DNA of 64,000 bases from Jeotgalibaca porci (GCF_011299095.1 NZ_CP049889.1:637501-701500), one strand, 5' to 3'. Positions 10,126 through 19,015 are shown, numbered from the stretch's first letter. Program-made: numbers and translations. Notes: a model not told the origin generated them from the sequence alone.

Positions 10126-10932
10126 ATGGAGAAAATGATTGGTTTTATTGGCATGGGAAATATGGGACAGGCGATAGTGAAAGGCATCTTAGAGGCGGGC
10201 TTTACGACGGCCGAAAATGTGATTGCTTCCAGACGAAATGTTGATTTGCTTCAGGAGTTACATGCTGATTTTGGTATTCGGGTAACGGGTGACAACAAAG
10301 AAGTTGCACGCGAAGCCGATATTTTATTTTTAGCGGTTAAGCCGCATTTATATGACAGCGTGATTAAAGAAGTCCGTGATGTGGTGAAGGCAGAGGCGAT
10401 CATTGTGAATATTGCAGCCGGTGTTTCACTTTCCGATATCGCGGAGTCATTTGGCAAACCTGTGAAAGTCGTGCGCGCTATGCCCAATACCCCAGCCGCA
10501 GTCGGTGAAGGAATGGTTGCGTTGTGCTTTAGCGAAGGGTTATCGAAGGATGAGCAAGAGGAAATGGTCGCCTTGTTCGGGAGTTTAGGTAAAGCGGAAA
10601 TTGTCGAGGAACGGCTATTTGATGCCGTCATCGGCGTGAGCGGTTCATCGCCGGCACTGTTGTTCATGGTTATCGAAGCGATGGCAGATGCGGTCGTCAA
10701 AGCCGGTATGCCCCGTGCGCAAGCCTATCAGTTTGCTGCCCAAGCGATGCTCGGCTCAGCTAAAATGGTGTTGGAATCCGGCGCGCATCCCGGTGCTTTG
10801 AAAGATGCCGTGTGCTCGCCCGGTGGCACGACCATTGAAATGGTTGTTAAAGCCGAAGAAGCCGGTCTGCGCAACGCCGTTATACAGGCAGTCGAAGCAG
10901 CGGTGGCTAAATCGATCGAGATGAATGGATAA
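10126..10932 (+). CDS. proC: pyrroline-5-carboxylate reductase
   Basis: Last step of proline biosynthesis: NAD(P)H-dependent reduction of 1-pyrroline-5-carboxylate to proline in the cytoplasm. The 268 residues match the family. A Rossmann fold opens the protein with GFIGMGNMGQAI. The conserved RAMPNTPAAVGEG motif lies near residue 125, and the C-terminal dimerisation domain holds the signature around VCSPGGTTIEM. It appears monocistronic and is divergent from the glucosidase operon. Confidence 0.96.
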   Translation: MEKMIGFIGMGNMGQAIVKGILEAGFTTAENVIASRRNVDLLQELHADFGIRVTGDNKEVAREADILFLAVKPHLYDSVIKEVRDVVKAEAIIVNIAAGVSLSDIAESFGKPVKVVRAMPNTPAAVGEGMVALCFSEGLSKDEQEEMVALFGSLGKAEIVEERLFDAVIGVSGSSPALLFMVIEAMADAVVKAGMPRAQAYQFAAQAMLGSAKMVLESGAHPGALKDAVCSPGGTTIEMVVKAEEAGLRNAVIQAVEAAVAKSIEMNG

Positions 10933-10971
10933 GTTCTAAGTCAGTTGGTGTTTTATGGTGTGAAAAATAAG

Positions 10972-11000
10972 TTGACTTTATTTTCAACTTTCACTAAGCT
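10972..11000 (+). promoter_or_regulatory. promoter of the frameshifted acetyltransferase gene
   Basis: TTGACT (10972-10977), 17-base spacer, TAAGCT (10995-11000), 35 bases before the ATG at 11035. Confidence 0.5.
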
Positions 11001-11034
11001 AGCGAGGTGCTCATTTCAGAAAGGAACATCTCTT

Positions 11035-11561
11035 ATGCTTCAATTAAAATCAGTAACTAACTTAAAAACACTCTTAAAAGTGCGGCGCTTGTATCTGGAT
11101 GCATTTCCAGGTTTCGAACGTCTGCCTTTTTGGGTGTTGCTCTACAAAGCCAAAAAGAGTGACAGTAAACTATCCGCTATTTACAACGGCGACCAGTTTG
11201 TGGGTCTGACAAATGTGGCGTATTACCAAGATATTGTGTATCTTTTTTATTTGGCGATTGACCCTACTCTCCGTTCACACGGATACGGCAGTAAAATCCT
11301 TCACCTTTTGAAGGAGAACTATCCGGACAAACGTATTTTTCTCAATATTGAAAAAATCGATGAAATGTCAGATAACTTTGCGCAGCGTGTGAAACGTAAA
11401 AATTCTATCAGCAGAACGGCTTCCAAAATGCCGATTTTGAAGTCGAAACAGACGCGGTCACCTATGAAATTTTATACACCGGGGGACCCGTTGCCAGACA
11501 GGATTATGACTTATTGTTTAAGTCTTACTTACATCCCATCATTAGAAAACTCTTTCTATAA
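11035..11561 (+). pseudogene. GNAT family N-acetyltransferase, frameshifted
   Basis: The start at 11035 follows AAAGGA. The first 120 or so codons encode a GNAT-type fold, with the acetyl-CoA loop region in IDPTLRSHGYGSKIL. At the A5 run near 11399 the frame breaks. The next frame (+1) continues with a normal GNAT C-terminus beginning FYQQNGFQNADFEVET and ends at TAA 11559-11561. The span is 527 bases, one short of a whole number of codons. One extra A in the run would restore a protein of about 175 residues beginning the second part as RKKFYQQNGF. Either a real inactivating slip, a phase-variable run, or an assembly error. Confidence 0.82.
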
Positions 11562-11565
11562 AATA

Positions 11566-11606
11566 AAACAGGAGCCGGAAATTTTACAATTTCCGAGCTC
11601 CTGTTT
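11566..11606. terminator. bidirectional terminator between acetyltransferase and LacI-type genes
   Basis: AAACAGGAGC (11566-11575) pairs with GCTCCTGTTT (11097+500 offset: 11597-11606), and inner GGAAATT/AATTTCC extends the stem. T-rich sequence follows on the plus side and A-rich sequence precedes it, so it can serve both convergent genes. It lies just before the stop of the regulator gene. Confidence 0.85.
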
Positions 11607-12552
11607 ATTTTGTACTTTCTCTCATCACCAGTTGTGTATCAAACTCGATACTTTCAACTTCCTCATTCGGTAACTCAATCTTATTCAATACCAATTGCGC
11701 ACATAACTCACCCATTCGGCGGACGTCCTGCTTAACAGTTGTCAGTTTGGGAACGGCAATCTGATCCAACAAGACGCCGTCGAAGCCGATGACCCCGTAG
11801 TCTCCAGGAACTGACTTACCCGCTTGATAAATCCCATTTTCAACGCCCAACGCTAAGCGGTCCGATCCACAAACGAAGCATGTATTTTCCGGATACATAT
11901 GCAGATTTTCCCGGAAGTATTCCATCGTCGGAGTCGAATGATTATCAAAACGCAGAATCTCCGGTTCCATCCCGGCGGCAGCCATCGCATCCAAATACCC
12001 TTTTTCACGCGAACGTTCGAACCGGTCTGTCACGTCAATTCCGACAAATGTAATTTTGTCATAGCCTCTTTCGATTGCAAAGTTCGTCGCTTTTACCGTG
12101 CCGCCGACATTATCAGAATCGACATATGTCACGCCGTAGTCATTTTCCCCAAACAACACGACCGGCTTCGGCATCTCCTTAATCCATTCATAATCATTCT
12201 CGCGCATGCCCATTATAATATAACCGTCGCACTCCGTTTTATTTATACTATCCTGCGTAATCAACTGCAAGGCATAATGATTTTTATCCAATTCACTCGC
12301 AATCCCAATAAGCAAATTCATAAAATACGGATCCGTTGTATCCATTTCCTCCAAAATCATTACCTTTACAATCAATGTTCTGTTTTGCGCGAGAGCTTTC
12401 GCCACTTTATTCGGGCGGTAATCCAGCTCTACCATCGCTCTGTGAACCAAGTCACGGAGTTCCTCAGTCACTTGTTCGGGATGATTAATCACGCGCGAAA
12501 CTGTCATTTTTGAAACATTCGCCAGTTTGGCAACATCATTTAAAGTTGGCAT
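11605..12552 (-). CDS. LacI family transcriptional regulator, probable maltose regulon repressor
   Basis: DNA-binding repressor of 315 residues. The N-terminal helix-turn-helix and hinge helix are clear: TLNDVAKLANVSKMTVSRVI, then RPNKVAKALAQ near residue 51. A periplasmic-binding-protein-like effector domain follows (about 60-310). Start follows GAAGGGG. Several maltodextrin genes flank it, and three similar operator-like palindromes precede such genes, so control by maltose or maltodextrin is the natural guess. It could instead sense another sugar; no direct evidence ties it to those sites. Confidence 0.85.
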   Translation of the reverse strand: MPTLNDVAKLANVSKMTVSRVINHPEQVTEELRDLVHRAMVELDYRPNKVAKALAQNRTLIVKVMILEEMDTTDPYFMNLLIGIASELDKNHYALQLITQDSINKTECDGYIIMGMRENDYEWIKEMPKPVVLFGENDYGVTYVDSDNVGGTVKATNFAIERGYDKITFVGIDVTDRFERSREKGYLDAMAAAGMEPEILRFDNHSTPTMEYFRENLHMYPENTCFVCGSDRLALGVENGIYQAGKSVPGDYGVIGFDGVLLDQIAVPKLTTVKQDVRRMGELCAQLVLNKIELPNEEVESIEFDTQLVMRESTK

Positions 12553-12595
12553 TCGGTTACCCCTTCATATAAACTTATTTCTTCTATTATACAAC

Positions 12596-12632
12596 AAAAG
12601 TAGCCTTTCCCCTATAAGGAAAAGACTACTTT
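12596..12632 (-). terminator. terminator of perR
   Basis: On the minus strand AAAGTAG-CTTTTCC pairs with GGGAAAG-CTACTTT around TTATAG, followed by TGTTG. The hairpin overlaps the perR stop codon at 12626. Confidence 0.75.
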
Positions 12633-13063
12633 GGGAGAACAAGACAATCCGCACATACGCCGTACACTTCCATCCGGTGATGCGTGACCTCGAATCCGAT
12701 TAGACTTTCCGTAATATCTTCTAAATCATCCAAAACCGGATAATATAAATCCAGCACCGCACCACACTTTTCACAAATCGCGTGGTAATGTTGTGTATTC
12801 GTAAAATCAAACCGGCTCGCGCCGTCTCCGTATGTCAGCTCTTTAACAAAACCAACCTTTGTAAATAAATGCAGGTTATTATAAACAGTTGCTGCACTCA
12901 TACTCGGAAAGGCCGCTGATAGTGCCTGATATATTTCATCCGCAGTGGGATGATTGTCCGTTTCCACCATAAATTCGAGAATTGCTTCCCGTTGTGGCGT
13001 AATCCGGATATTTTCATTTCTTAACTTGTTCAAAGAATCTGTTACCATAGGATGTGCCATCAT
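12626..13063 (-). CDS. perR: peroxide stress regulator, Fur family
   Basis: Metal-dependent repressor of oxidative-stress genes, 145 residues. The sequence follows Bacillus PerR closely: RITPQREAIL, then ATVYNNLHLF in the winged helix. The regulatory metal site shows His in the NHPTADEIY segment, Asp in RFDF, HYH, and Asp in the VLDL segment. The structural zinc site is formed by two CxxC pairs (CEKC and CADC). The PerR-type Asp in RFDF argues against Fur or Zur. Two consecutive ATG codons follow GAGGG, and either may start the protein. Confidence 0.9.
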   Translation of the reverse strand: MMAHPMVTDSLNKLRNENIRITPQREAILEFMVETDNHPTADEIYQALSAAFPSMSAATVYNNLHLFTKVGFVKELTYGDGASRFDFTNTQHYHAICEKCGAVLDLYYPVLDDLEDITESLIGFEVTHHRMEVYGVCADCLVLPK

Positions 13064-13097
13064 TATGACCCTCTTTCTGATGGGTAGGCTTCTTTAC

Positions 13098-13112
13098 TCG
13101 ACATAATTATAA
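13098..13112 (-). promoter_or_regulatory. possible PerR box overlapping the perR -10
   Basis: Read on the minus strand, TTATAATTATGTCGA matches the left half of the PerR box (TTATAATNATTATAA) perfectly but the right half poorly. The TATAAT inside it (13106-13111) could be the perR -10 box, giving autoregulation. No clear -35 box was found. Confidence 0.35.
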
Positions 13113-13160
13113 CAAATTTTCAATCAATTTCCACAATCTTTGCCTTTAACCAGTTAGTGA

Positions 13161-13190
13161 TTTACAATTAAGGTAAAAATAGGATATAAT
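13161..13190 (+). promoter_or_regulatory. promoter of the aromatic-acid-exporter-like gene
   Basis: TTTACA, 18-base spacer and TATAAT (13185-13190), 36 bases before the ATG. Confidence 0.7.
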
Positions 13191-13226
13191 GACTCGATAA
13201 AAATATTTTTCCGGAGCTGAATAAAT

Positions 13227-14309
13227 ATGAAATTAGGTGCGCGTGCGTTCAAGACCGGACTAGCTGTGACCTTATCAATAATACTCGCCCAGTTGATTTC
13301 AGTGGATGCAGGCGTCATTGCTGGAATCTCTGCTGTCCCCTCAACGCAGCCCTCTGTGGCTAAATCGTATTCGACCATGCGGAACCGACTCATCGCCAAC
13401 ACAATCGGTGGTTTTCTAGCCGCCATCATTGGAACCAGTATTGACATCAATGTCATCGTCATCGGACTAGCTACTGTCCTTCTCATTGCCATCTTAAATT
13501 ATTTAAAATTGAGTGATGTGATTAGCTTGGCAGCGATTACCATGATTGTGATTATGCTAAATGACAGCGGATCGCTCTACAATGTCGCAGCCATTCGTGT
13601 AGCCGAAACCTTTATTGGTGTCATCATTGCCTTTCTGGTCAACACATTTATTCATCCACCGCGATACGGTGAGAAACTTTACCATATTATCGACTATGCA
13701 ACGAGCGAATTTCTCGTCTGGATCAGTTCCAGTTTGCGGAAAAACACTGATTTTGCGATTATGAACAAAGACTTAAAATGGGCGCGCGTTCAACTCGCTC
13801 GGATGGATTATTTCTTTGAACTCTTGCAAGAAAGTAAATTACCCTTCACCAAGTATAAATTAGATGAACAAAAACAATTAGTTATTTACCGACGTATGAT
13901 TAGAACGACACGTGCGGCTTATGGCGTTCTGCTCGTATTGCACGATTATGAAAATAGCTTCTTTAATTTCCCACAGTCCATGCGAATTACGATTCGTGAG
14001 CGTATGGAAACGCTGATGACGGGGCACGAACAAATTATGTTGAAATTCAGTGGCCGAATCGCACCCGAACAAGTCCATTTCTTCGAAGCAAATAAAGAAG
14101 AGCGAAAACTACTGCTCGATAACTTTTTCAAACACGCACGCGAAGAAAGTAACGTCCAAGACTTTGTCCATCAAAAAGGGTACAGCGGTATCCACTTGAT
14201 GAGTGCCATTCTGGAGTACGAAGACGAGCTGATTAAATTTAACAAAGCCGTTTCTAACTTCCGCCAAGGAAATAAACATTACCATATTTCACAAATTGAT
14301 GACTTTTAA
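13227..14309 (+). CDS. aromatic acid exporter family membrane protein (ArAE_1/FUSC-like, YgaE type)
   Basis: Membrane protein of 360 residues. About the first 145 residues hold five or six hydrophobic segments, opening with MKLGARAFKTGLAVTLSII. The rest is a soluble helical domain typical of the ArAE_1 C-terminal region (about 160-330). The family is thought to move aromatic acids or similar compounds, but Firmicute members are largely uncharacterised. It has its own promoter and terminator, so it is monocistronic. The ribosome site is CGGAGC. Confidence 0.82.
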   Translation: MKLGARAFKTGLAVTLSIILAQLISVDAGVIAGISAVPSTQPSVAKSYSTMRNRLIANTIGGFLAAIIGTSIDINVIVIGLATVLLIAILNYLKLSDVISLAAITMIVIMLNDSGSLYNVAAIRVAETFIGVIIAFLVNTFIHPPRYGEKLYHIIDYATSEFLVWISSSLRKNTDFAIMNKDLKWARVQLARMDYFFELLQESKLPFTKYKLDEQKQLVIYRRMIRTTRAAYGVLLVLHDYENSFFNFPQSMRITIRERMETLMTGHEQIMLKFSGRIAPEQVHFFEANKEERKLLLDNFFKHAREESNVQDFVHQKGYSGIHLMSAILEYEDELIKFNKAVSNFRQGNKHYHISQIDDF

Positions 14310-14315
14310 GAGCGA

Positions 14316-14349
14316 GAAAGCCGAGGCGTAAAATGCCCGGCTTTTTTTT
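14316..14349 (+). terminator. terminator after the exporter-like gene
   Basis: AAAGCCG-GGC pairs with GCC-CGGCTTT, followed by a run of eight T (14342-14349). Confidence 0.85.
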
Positions 14350-14396
14350 GAGGAATAGGCATGGATTACGAATCCGATCTGGATCTGTATGGAAAG

Positions 14397-14424
14397 TCGG
14401 ACATGATTACCCGCACATGTCCGA
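14397..14424. repeat. isolated inverted repeat next to the insertion sequence
   Basis: TCGGACATG (14397-14405) and CATGTCCGA (14416-14424) are a perfect 9-bp inverted repeat with a ten-base loop. No T-run follows on either strand, so it is a weak terminator at best. Confidence 0.55.
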
Positions 14425-14438
14425 TTTATCCACAACAT

Positions 14439-14446
14439 ACAAAAAC
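14439..14446. repeat. target-site duplication, left copy
   Basis: ACAAAAAC, identical to the eight bases at 15983-15990. Eight-base duplications are typical of ISL3 elements. Confidence 0.9.
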
Positions 14447-15982
14447 GGTTCTATGTCAAATAGTGTTGGTGGACCAACTGAAAGTCAAAGCGAAAACTAA
14501 TTCGCTTTGGCTTTTTCTTTTTCTTCTTGTCGGCGCTTTTCCTCCTTGTAATGGAGTGCCTTCGGCTCAAATTGGCTCGCCGTCAGGCGGTAACTGATGA
14601 GGATGCGTGCACGCAGGTGGCTATAATTTCGATAACCGAATCCGGAACGCTTGATGTTTTTTATTTTATTGTTGACCCCTTCGATGGCCCCGTTGGACAA
14701 GGTATACAGACAAGCATTCCGGATGCCTTCCTGATACTTGAACAAAGTCTGCACGGTGGTACGGACTTTTTTTGGCAGTACATATTTCCTGGATTCTTCT
14801 AAAATGGTTTTGAATTGGTCAAAGTCATGCCTTTGGAGGGCGAAACGTAGGTCATTCACCAAGGTATAAACCTGGCGCAAGCGCGGGTTGATATGCAATA
14901 AATAGTCCACCATCATCTTCTCGGTCACCAGTCCCTCGTAAAGCCGGTGCGTCCGATAATCGGTGACGTCTAATTCCCACTCATTTTTCAAAAGCAATTT
15001 CCATTGTTTCTTCAGCTTACGGTAGTCCGTCTCGCTTTTTTTCTTGGCTTCATTCATGACGCGGATACGGAACGAATTGAGTGCCCGATTCAGGTGTTGG
15101 ACAATATGGAACCGATCGATAACGATTTGCGCTTTAGGAAAACAGTCTTTTACGACCGCCAGATACGGGGAATACATGTCCATCGTGACAGTCTTCACGC
15201 TATAACGCGATTCCTTGGGATAGCGCATGAAGTAGTCAATCAGCTGATTCTGCCGTCTGTCCTCGACGACATCGATCAACCGGTGGTTTTGGGCATCAAG
15301 AAACAGGAAGCTCATGGCGCCGGACACATTTTTGACCGACTTGAATTCATCGATGGAAAGGTGTTGCGGGAGATAGATATGATTGGCCTCCAATGGCTCC
15401 GCCACTTTTTCAAGGACTCGGATGACCGTGCTGTTGGAAACGGAAAGGTGTTGCGCCACCAACCTCATGGACTGGATTTCCCGCAGTTCCATCGCGATTG
15501 TCCGTTTGATGATGTTGGAGATGAAGCAGTGTCGTTCAACGAGTTTTGTTTCAGCGATGAAGGTTTGAGCACAGTGTTTACACAAGAAACGTTGTTTCTT
15601 CAGACGCAGGAGAACCGGCTGGAAATTGATGTGGGTCAGCTTTATTGTGGACAGCTTCGTCCCGTTCTTGATGATATCTTGGTGGGAATCGTTTGTGATG
15701 CCGCATTTCTTACAACACCGCGGGGTGTAAGATAATTTCCCTTGGACAACGATGTTTTTAACTTGCTTGTTTTCTTCGAATACAACGGGCATGTCATCTA
15801 AATATATATTTGGGTCTTCTATTCCGAGCATTTTTTTAATACAATGAGTATGGGCCATGTGAGTCCTCCTATTGTTTTGTGTGGTAACTAAATTATAGGG
15901 GTTCACTGGCCTTTTTGCATTTAAAAACAAAAATGGTGCCAGTGAATCAAAATGATTCACCAACACCAAATATTATAGAGCC
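14447..15982 (-). mobile_element. complete ISL3-family insertion sequence (1536 bp)
   Basis: The ends carry imperfect inverted repeats of about 30 bp. The left end begins GGTTCTATGTC and the right end, read inward, begins GGCTCTATAAT. Both continue with GTGTTGGTG, and about two thirds of the positions match. An 8-bp direct duplication, ACAAAAAC, flanks the element. It holds one transposase gene. Exact ends and duplication show a fairly recent insertion. It landed in the T-tract of the terminator of the adjacent HAD phosphatase gene. Confidence 0.93.
14497..15858 (-). CDS. ISL3 family transposase
   Basis: DDE transposase of 453 residues. An N-terminal zinc-binding part shows CCKKC and CKHC pairs (about residues 40-105). 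A helix-turn-helix follows (about 130-165). The catalytic core begins at HLSIDEFKSVK, then VTMDMYSPY and FPKAQIVIDRFHIVQH, and a late Glu in NGAIEGVNNKIK. A frame extends upstream to 15969, but AGGAGG before the ATG at 15858 fixes the start. The protein looks full length, so the element may still be active. Confidence 0.93.
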   Translation of the reverse strand: MAHTHCIKKMLGIEDPNIYLDDMPVVFEENKQVKNIVVQGKLSYTPRCCKKCGITNDSHQDIIKNGTKLSTIKLTHINFQPVLLRLKKQRFLCKHCAQTFIAETKLVERHCFISNIIKRTIAMELREIQSMRLVAQHLSVSNSTVIRVLEKVAEPLEANHIYLPQHLSIDEFKSVKNVSGAMSFLFLDAQNHRLIDVVEDRRQNQLIDYFMRYPKESRYSVKTVTMDMYSPYLAVVKDCFPKAQIVIDRFHIVQHLNRALNSFRIRVMNEAKKKSETDYRKLKKQWKLLLKNEWELDVTDYRTHRLYEGLVTEKMMVDYLLHINPRLRQVYTLVNDLRFALQRHDFDQFKTILEESRKYVLPKKVRTTVQTLFKYQEGIRNACLYTLSNGAIEGVNNKIKNIKRSGFGYRNYSHLRARILISYRLTASQFEPKALHYKEEKRRQEEKEKAKAN

Positions 15983-15990
15983 ACAAAAAC
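15983..15990. repeat. target-site duplication, right copy
   Basis: ACAAAAAC, identical to the left copy at 14439-14446. Confidence 0.9.
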
Positions 15991-16014
15991 CTGAAGCATA
16001 TTTGCTCCAGGTTT
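15985..16014 (-). terminator. terminator of the HAD phosphatase gene, split by the IS
   Basis: On the minus strand AAACCTG-AGCA pairs with TGCT-CAGGTTT around a four-base loop, followed by TTGT. The T-tract GTTTTTGT is the sequence duplicated on IS insertion, so the hairpin and its T-run are preserved on this side. Confidence 0.8.
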
Positions 16015-16018
16015 CTTA

Positions 16019-16846
16019 TTATTGTTTATTTTTCAAAACAAACTTCTCAAGTGCATGTGCGACACCATCGTTTTCATTCGACAACGTCATTTCTTTTGCG
16101 ATGCCTTTCAGACGCTCGGTTCCGTTTTCCATTACCACGCCCAGACCTGCAGCTTGAATCATGTCATAATCATTATTGCCGTCGCCGATTGCCATTACTT
16201 CATCACGTGCAATTCCCAAATCTTCCGCTAATTTTAATAAGGCGGTACCTTTGTTAACGTTTTTGGCACCTATTTCTAACAGATAGTTCTGGCTGCGTGC
16301 GATGGAAAAGGCTTCGTAGAATTCAGCCGGCAAAGCGGCTTCCACCTCATCAATCTCGGCTGTATTACCAAAGAACATTGTCTTTACATAATCGCCTTCT
16401 AGTGTAGCCAGTGAAGTCAATTCAACAGGCATGCGAACCGTCTCCCCTTCGCCTTGCAACTCAGGACGAATCTCAGCCGCTTCTTCATCCGGGGTAATCA
16501 TGTAGAAATGTTCCTCGTTCATAAGCAGAAATTCGGCAGAAAAATCTTTACCAAACGCATATAATGTTTCAATCATTTCTTTTTCGAACGGCCAAACCTC
16601 GATGATTTCGCGCGTATCAGTCCGTGTAATCACAGCCCCATTTTGTGAAATGACGAAATCATCTTCCTTAAACATCTCAAGTTCTTCCAAATAAGGCATG
16701 ATTCCCGCAATGGGACGGCCGGTACACAGAACAATTTTCACACCTTGATCCATTGCTTTATGAATCGTCTGCTTCACTTTAGCTGTCATAATCTTCTCTT
16801 CATTAACAAGTGTTCCATCGATATCTATCGCCACAAGTTTAATCAC
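16019..16846 (-). CDS. HAD superfamily Cof-type phosphatase
   Basis: Cytoplasmic sugar-phosphate-type phosphatase (Cof/YidA subfamily), about 275 residues. Motif I is VAIDIDGTL with the nucleophile Asp, motif II is VLCTGRP, and motif IV is MAIGDGNNDYDMI. The large C2B cap lies between about 85 and 195. The chosen GTG at 16846 gives the typical N-terminus MIKLVAIDIDGTL and follows GGGGTG; the ATG at 16867 has no ribosome site. It follows pulA by 41 bases and may be co-transcribed. It is not a beta-phosphoglucomutase, which has a small helical cap. Confidence 0.87.
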   Translation of the reverse strand: MIKLVAIDIDGTLVNEEKIMTAKVKQTIHKAMDQGVKIVLCTGRPIAGIMPYLEELEMFKEDDFVISQNGAVITRTDTREIIEVWPFEKEMIETLYAFGKDFSAEFLLMNEEHFYMITPDEEAAEIRPELQGEGETVRMPVELTSLATLEGDYVKTMFFGNTAEIDEVEAALPAEFYEAFSIARSQNYLLEIGAKNVNKGTALLKLAEDLGIARDEVMAIGDGNNDYDMIQAAGLGVVMENGTERLKGIAKEMTLSNENDGVAHALEKFVLKNKQ

Positions 16847-16887
16847 TGCAACACCCCATTTACTCATTTGAATCTATTGTACCAAAA

Positions 16888-18843
16888 TTACTTCTTTTTA
16901 TGGAGAACCGTCGTCGAAAAGCCTTCGACCTTAATTTCATCGGTATCAATCCAGACACGCGGATTGTCCAAAGTCACCTGACAATCGTGAACCAACAACT
17001 CGAAATTGTCCTCTTCAATACGGAAGTAACGCGGATCGCCATTTCCATTAAAGAAAACATAATACAGATCCGTTTCGTTTTCCAGCTGCCAGACAATTTG
17101 ATAGTAATCAGCCTGCAAAACTTCCATATGTTTGGCGATTTCCTCAGAGCTACGCATACGGAAAAGCGGCTCGGAATGACGCAAACGAATTAACCCTTGC
17201 ATGTACGCCACTTCTTTCCTTTTCGTATCCCGGCGGTCCCAATCCATTTTGTTGATTTCATCACTTTGGTTATAGGTGTTTTCGTGTCCTTGTTTCGTAC
17301 GTAAGAACTCCTGCCCTGCATGAACGAATGGAATTCCTTGGGCTAATAATCCCAAAGTCGACGCCAATAAATGGCGACGTGTACGTGTCCGTTCATCATC
17401 ATGCGCCATATTAATCACTAATTTATCATATAAAGTATGGTTGTCATGCGCCTCCACATACTGAACCATTTGATCCGGTTGTTGATACCCCGCGATATCC
17501 TGCGGGTAGAATAAGCCACCTTGTTGGTTAATCGCAATCCATTGTTCCATAAACGGCTTTCCCGAAATGAAGCCTGTATCAAACGCGCCGTCCATGTCCG
17601 AACCTTTGATAGCCGTACGCATGGCATCATTAAAATGCGCAATACGCGGCATTTGACGTGCATTAATACTCGTCGCCCGTCTCTCTTCTGCCAAACTCGT
17701 GTTTAAATTCCAACCCTCACCCAACACGATAATCGAAGGGTCAATCTCATCCAACGTATCTCTAACAGCGTTCATCGTATCAACATCGTGAATTCCCATT
17801 AAATCAAAACGGAAACCGTCAATATGATATTCTTTCGTCCAATATTTCACACTGTTTAGAATGTATTTTTTCATCATTTCGCGTTCGGAAGCAGTGTCAT
17901 TGCCCACACCGGTTCCATTCGATAAGCTGCCAACTGCGTTACGGCGGAAATAGTACCCCGGCGCAACCAATTCAAAGGGATGGGAATCCGGATCATAAAC
18001 GTGATTGTAAACCACATCCATGATTACACGAATACCTGCATCATGCAGCCCTTGAATCATTTGTTTCATTTCCCGAATTCGTGTTTTTGGGTCACGTGCA
18101 TCCGTTGCATACGATCCTTCTGGAACATTATAGTTCTGCGGATCATAGCCCCAGTTATATTTTTCCGTTTGATTTTCTTCATTCACAGTTTCAAAATCGT
18201 ACATCGGCATCAGCTGTAAATGCGTGATACCCATTTCTTTTAAATAATCCAGACCCGTCGTTAAACCTGCCGGTGATGTCGTTCCTTCTTCAATAACGCC
18301 CAGGAATTTCCCACGGTTCGTTGCACCACTTGACTCCGCCATAGTAAAATCACGAACGCTGGCTTCGTAAATAACGGCATCAGTTGATGCGGTAAATGCC
18401 GGCATGCGTTGGTTCCACTTTTTGGGATTCGTTTTGCTTAAGTCCACGACAACAGACCGCTCCCCATTGCTCGTAGCGGCTATCGCATAAGGATCCGTTG
18501 TTTCTACATAATTACCATCCGGATAAAAAACGCCAAATTTGTAAGCCGTATTGTCCAAGTCGCGTAATACTTCAACCTCAAATGTTCCCGGAGCCGTTTG
18601 TTTCATCACGATGTGTTCCGCTTCATCTTCATATAAATGATTAAATAAAATAAGTTCAATTCGAGAAGCCACCGGAGCCCACAAGCGGAAAAGCGTTCTT
18701 TCCGGCGCATAAATAAATCCAAGCTTTTTATCCGTTGCATATTGTGAATCAAAATTTTCTGTTACATTCAACAAACCAGTATCTACGTTATAAGGGGGAT
18801 CTTTCAGAAGCTGGCCTGTGAATACTAGGCTGTTTATTTCCAT
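16888..18843 (-). CDS. pulA: type I pullulanase (GH13_14)
   Basis: Debranching enzyme that hydrolyses alpha-1,6 links in pullulan, limit dextrins and branched maltodextrins. It lacks a signal peptide, so it acts in the cytoplasm. A CBM48-type N-terminal domain covers about 45-140. The diagnostic YNWGYDP motif is at about 232-238. Catalytic residues are Asp350 (DGFRFD), Glu379 (VLGEGW) and Asp470 (EAHDNH), counted from an ATG at 18852. That ATG directly abuts AAAGGA, so the ATG at 18843 is the better start. A cre site lies in the promoter. Confidence 0.94.
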   Translation of the reverse strand: MEINSLVFTGQLLKDPPYNVDTGLLNVTENFDSQYATDKKLGFIYAPERTLFRLWAPVASRIELILFNHLYEDEAEHIVMKQTAPGTFEVEVLRDLDNTAYKFGVFYPDGNYVETTDPYAIAATSNGERSVVVDLSKTNPKKWNQRMPAFTASTDAVIYEASVRDFTMAESSGATNRGKFLGVIEEGTTSPAGLTTGLDYLKEMGITHLQLMPMYDFETVNEENQTEKYNWGYDPQNYNVPEGSYATDARDPKTRIREMKQMIQGLHDAGIRVIMDVVYNHVYDPDSHPFELVAPGYYFRRNAVGSLSNGTGVGNDTASEREMMKKYILNSVKYWTKEYHIDGFRFDLMGIHDVDTMNAVRDTLDEIDPSIIVLGEGWNLNTSLAEERRATSINARQMPRIAHFNDAMRTAIKGSDMDGAFDTGFISGKPFMEQWIAINQQGGLFYPQDIAGYQQPDQMVQYVEAHDNHTLYDKLVINMAHDDERTRTRRHLLASTLGLLAQGIPFVHAGQEFLRTKQGHENTYNQSDEINKMDWDRRDTKRKEVAYMQGLIRLRHSEPLFRMRSSEEIAKHMEVLQADYYQIVWQLENETDLYYVFFNGNGDPRYFRIEEDNFELLVHDCQVTLDNPRVWIDTDEIKVEGFSTTVLHKKK

Positions 18844-18928
18844 ATTATTCATTCCTTTGTAAATTACTATTGATTAGTTAGTTTCAAGAACCGCGATCTT
18901 AACGGAACTCTGCATTAATTTCAACTTA

Positions 18929-18951
18929 ATTATAACGAAAAAGCGTTTTCA
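18929..18951 (-). promoter_or_regulatory. pulA -10 box with overlapping cre site
   Basis: On the minus strand TATAAT (18929-18934) is preceded by TGAAAACGCTTTTT (18938-18951), which matches 12 of 14 cre positions. The cre would lie between the -35 and -10 boxes, a classic position for CcpA repression. The -35 itself is poor. Confidence 0.65.
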
Positions 18952-19015
18952 TTGATAGCGTTGAGGATTAATTCTCACAGAAATATAACTAATTAGAAAT
19001 AAATACGAAAAAATT

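Noticed and set aside
14361-14597. 78-residue plus-strand frame
   Set aside because: It runs from the intergenic hairpin across the IS end into the transposase antisense strand; created by the insertion.
15004-15735. 243-residue plus-strand open frame inside the IS element
   Set aside because: Antisense to the transposase with its codon constraints; no ribosome site and no recognisable domain.
16019-16846. Beta-phosphoglucomutase for the maltose phosphorylase product
   Set aside because: The cap is the large Cof type and motif I context is Cof-like.
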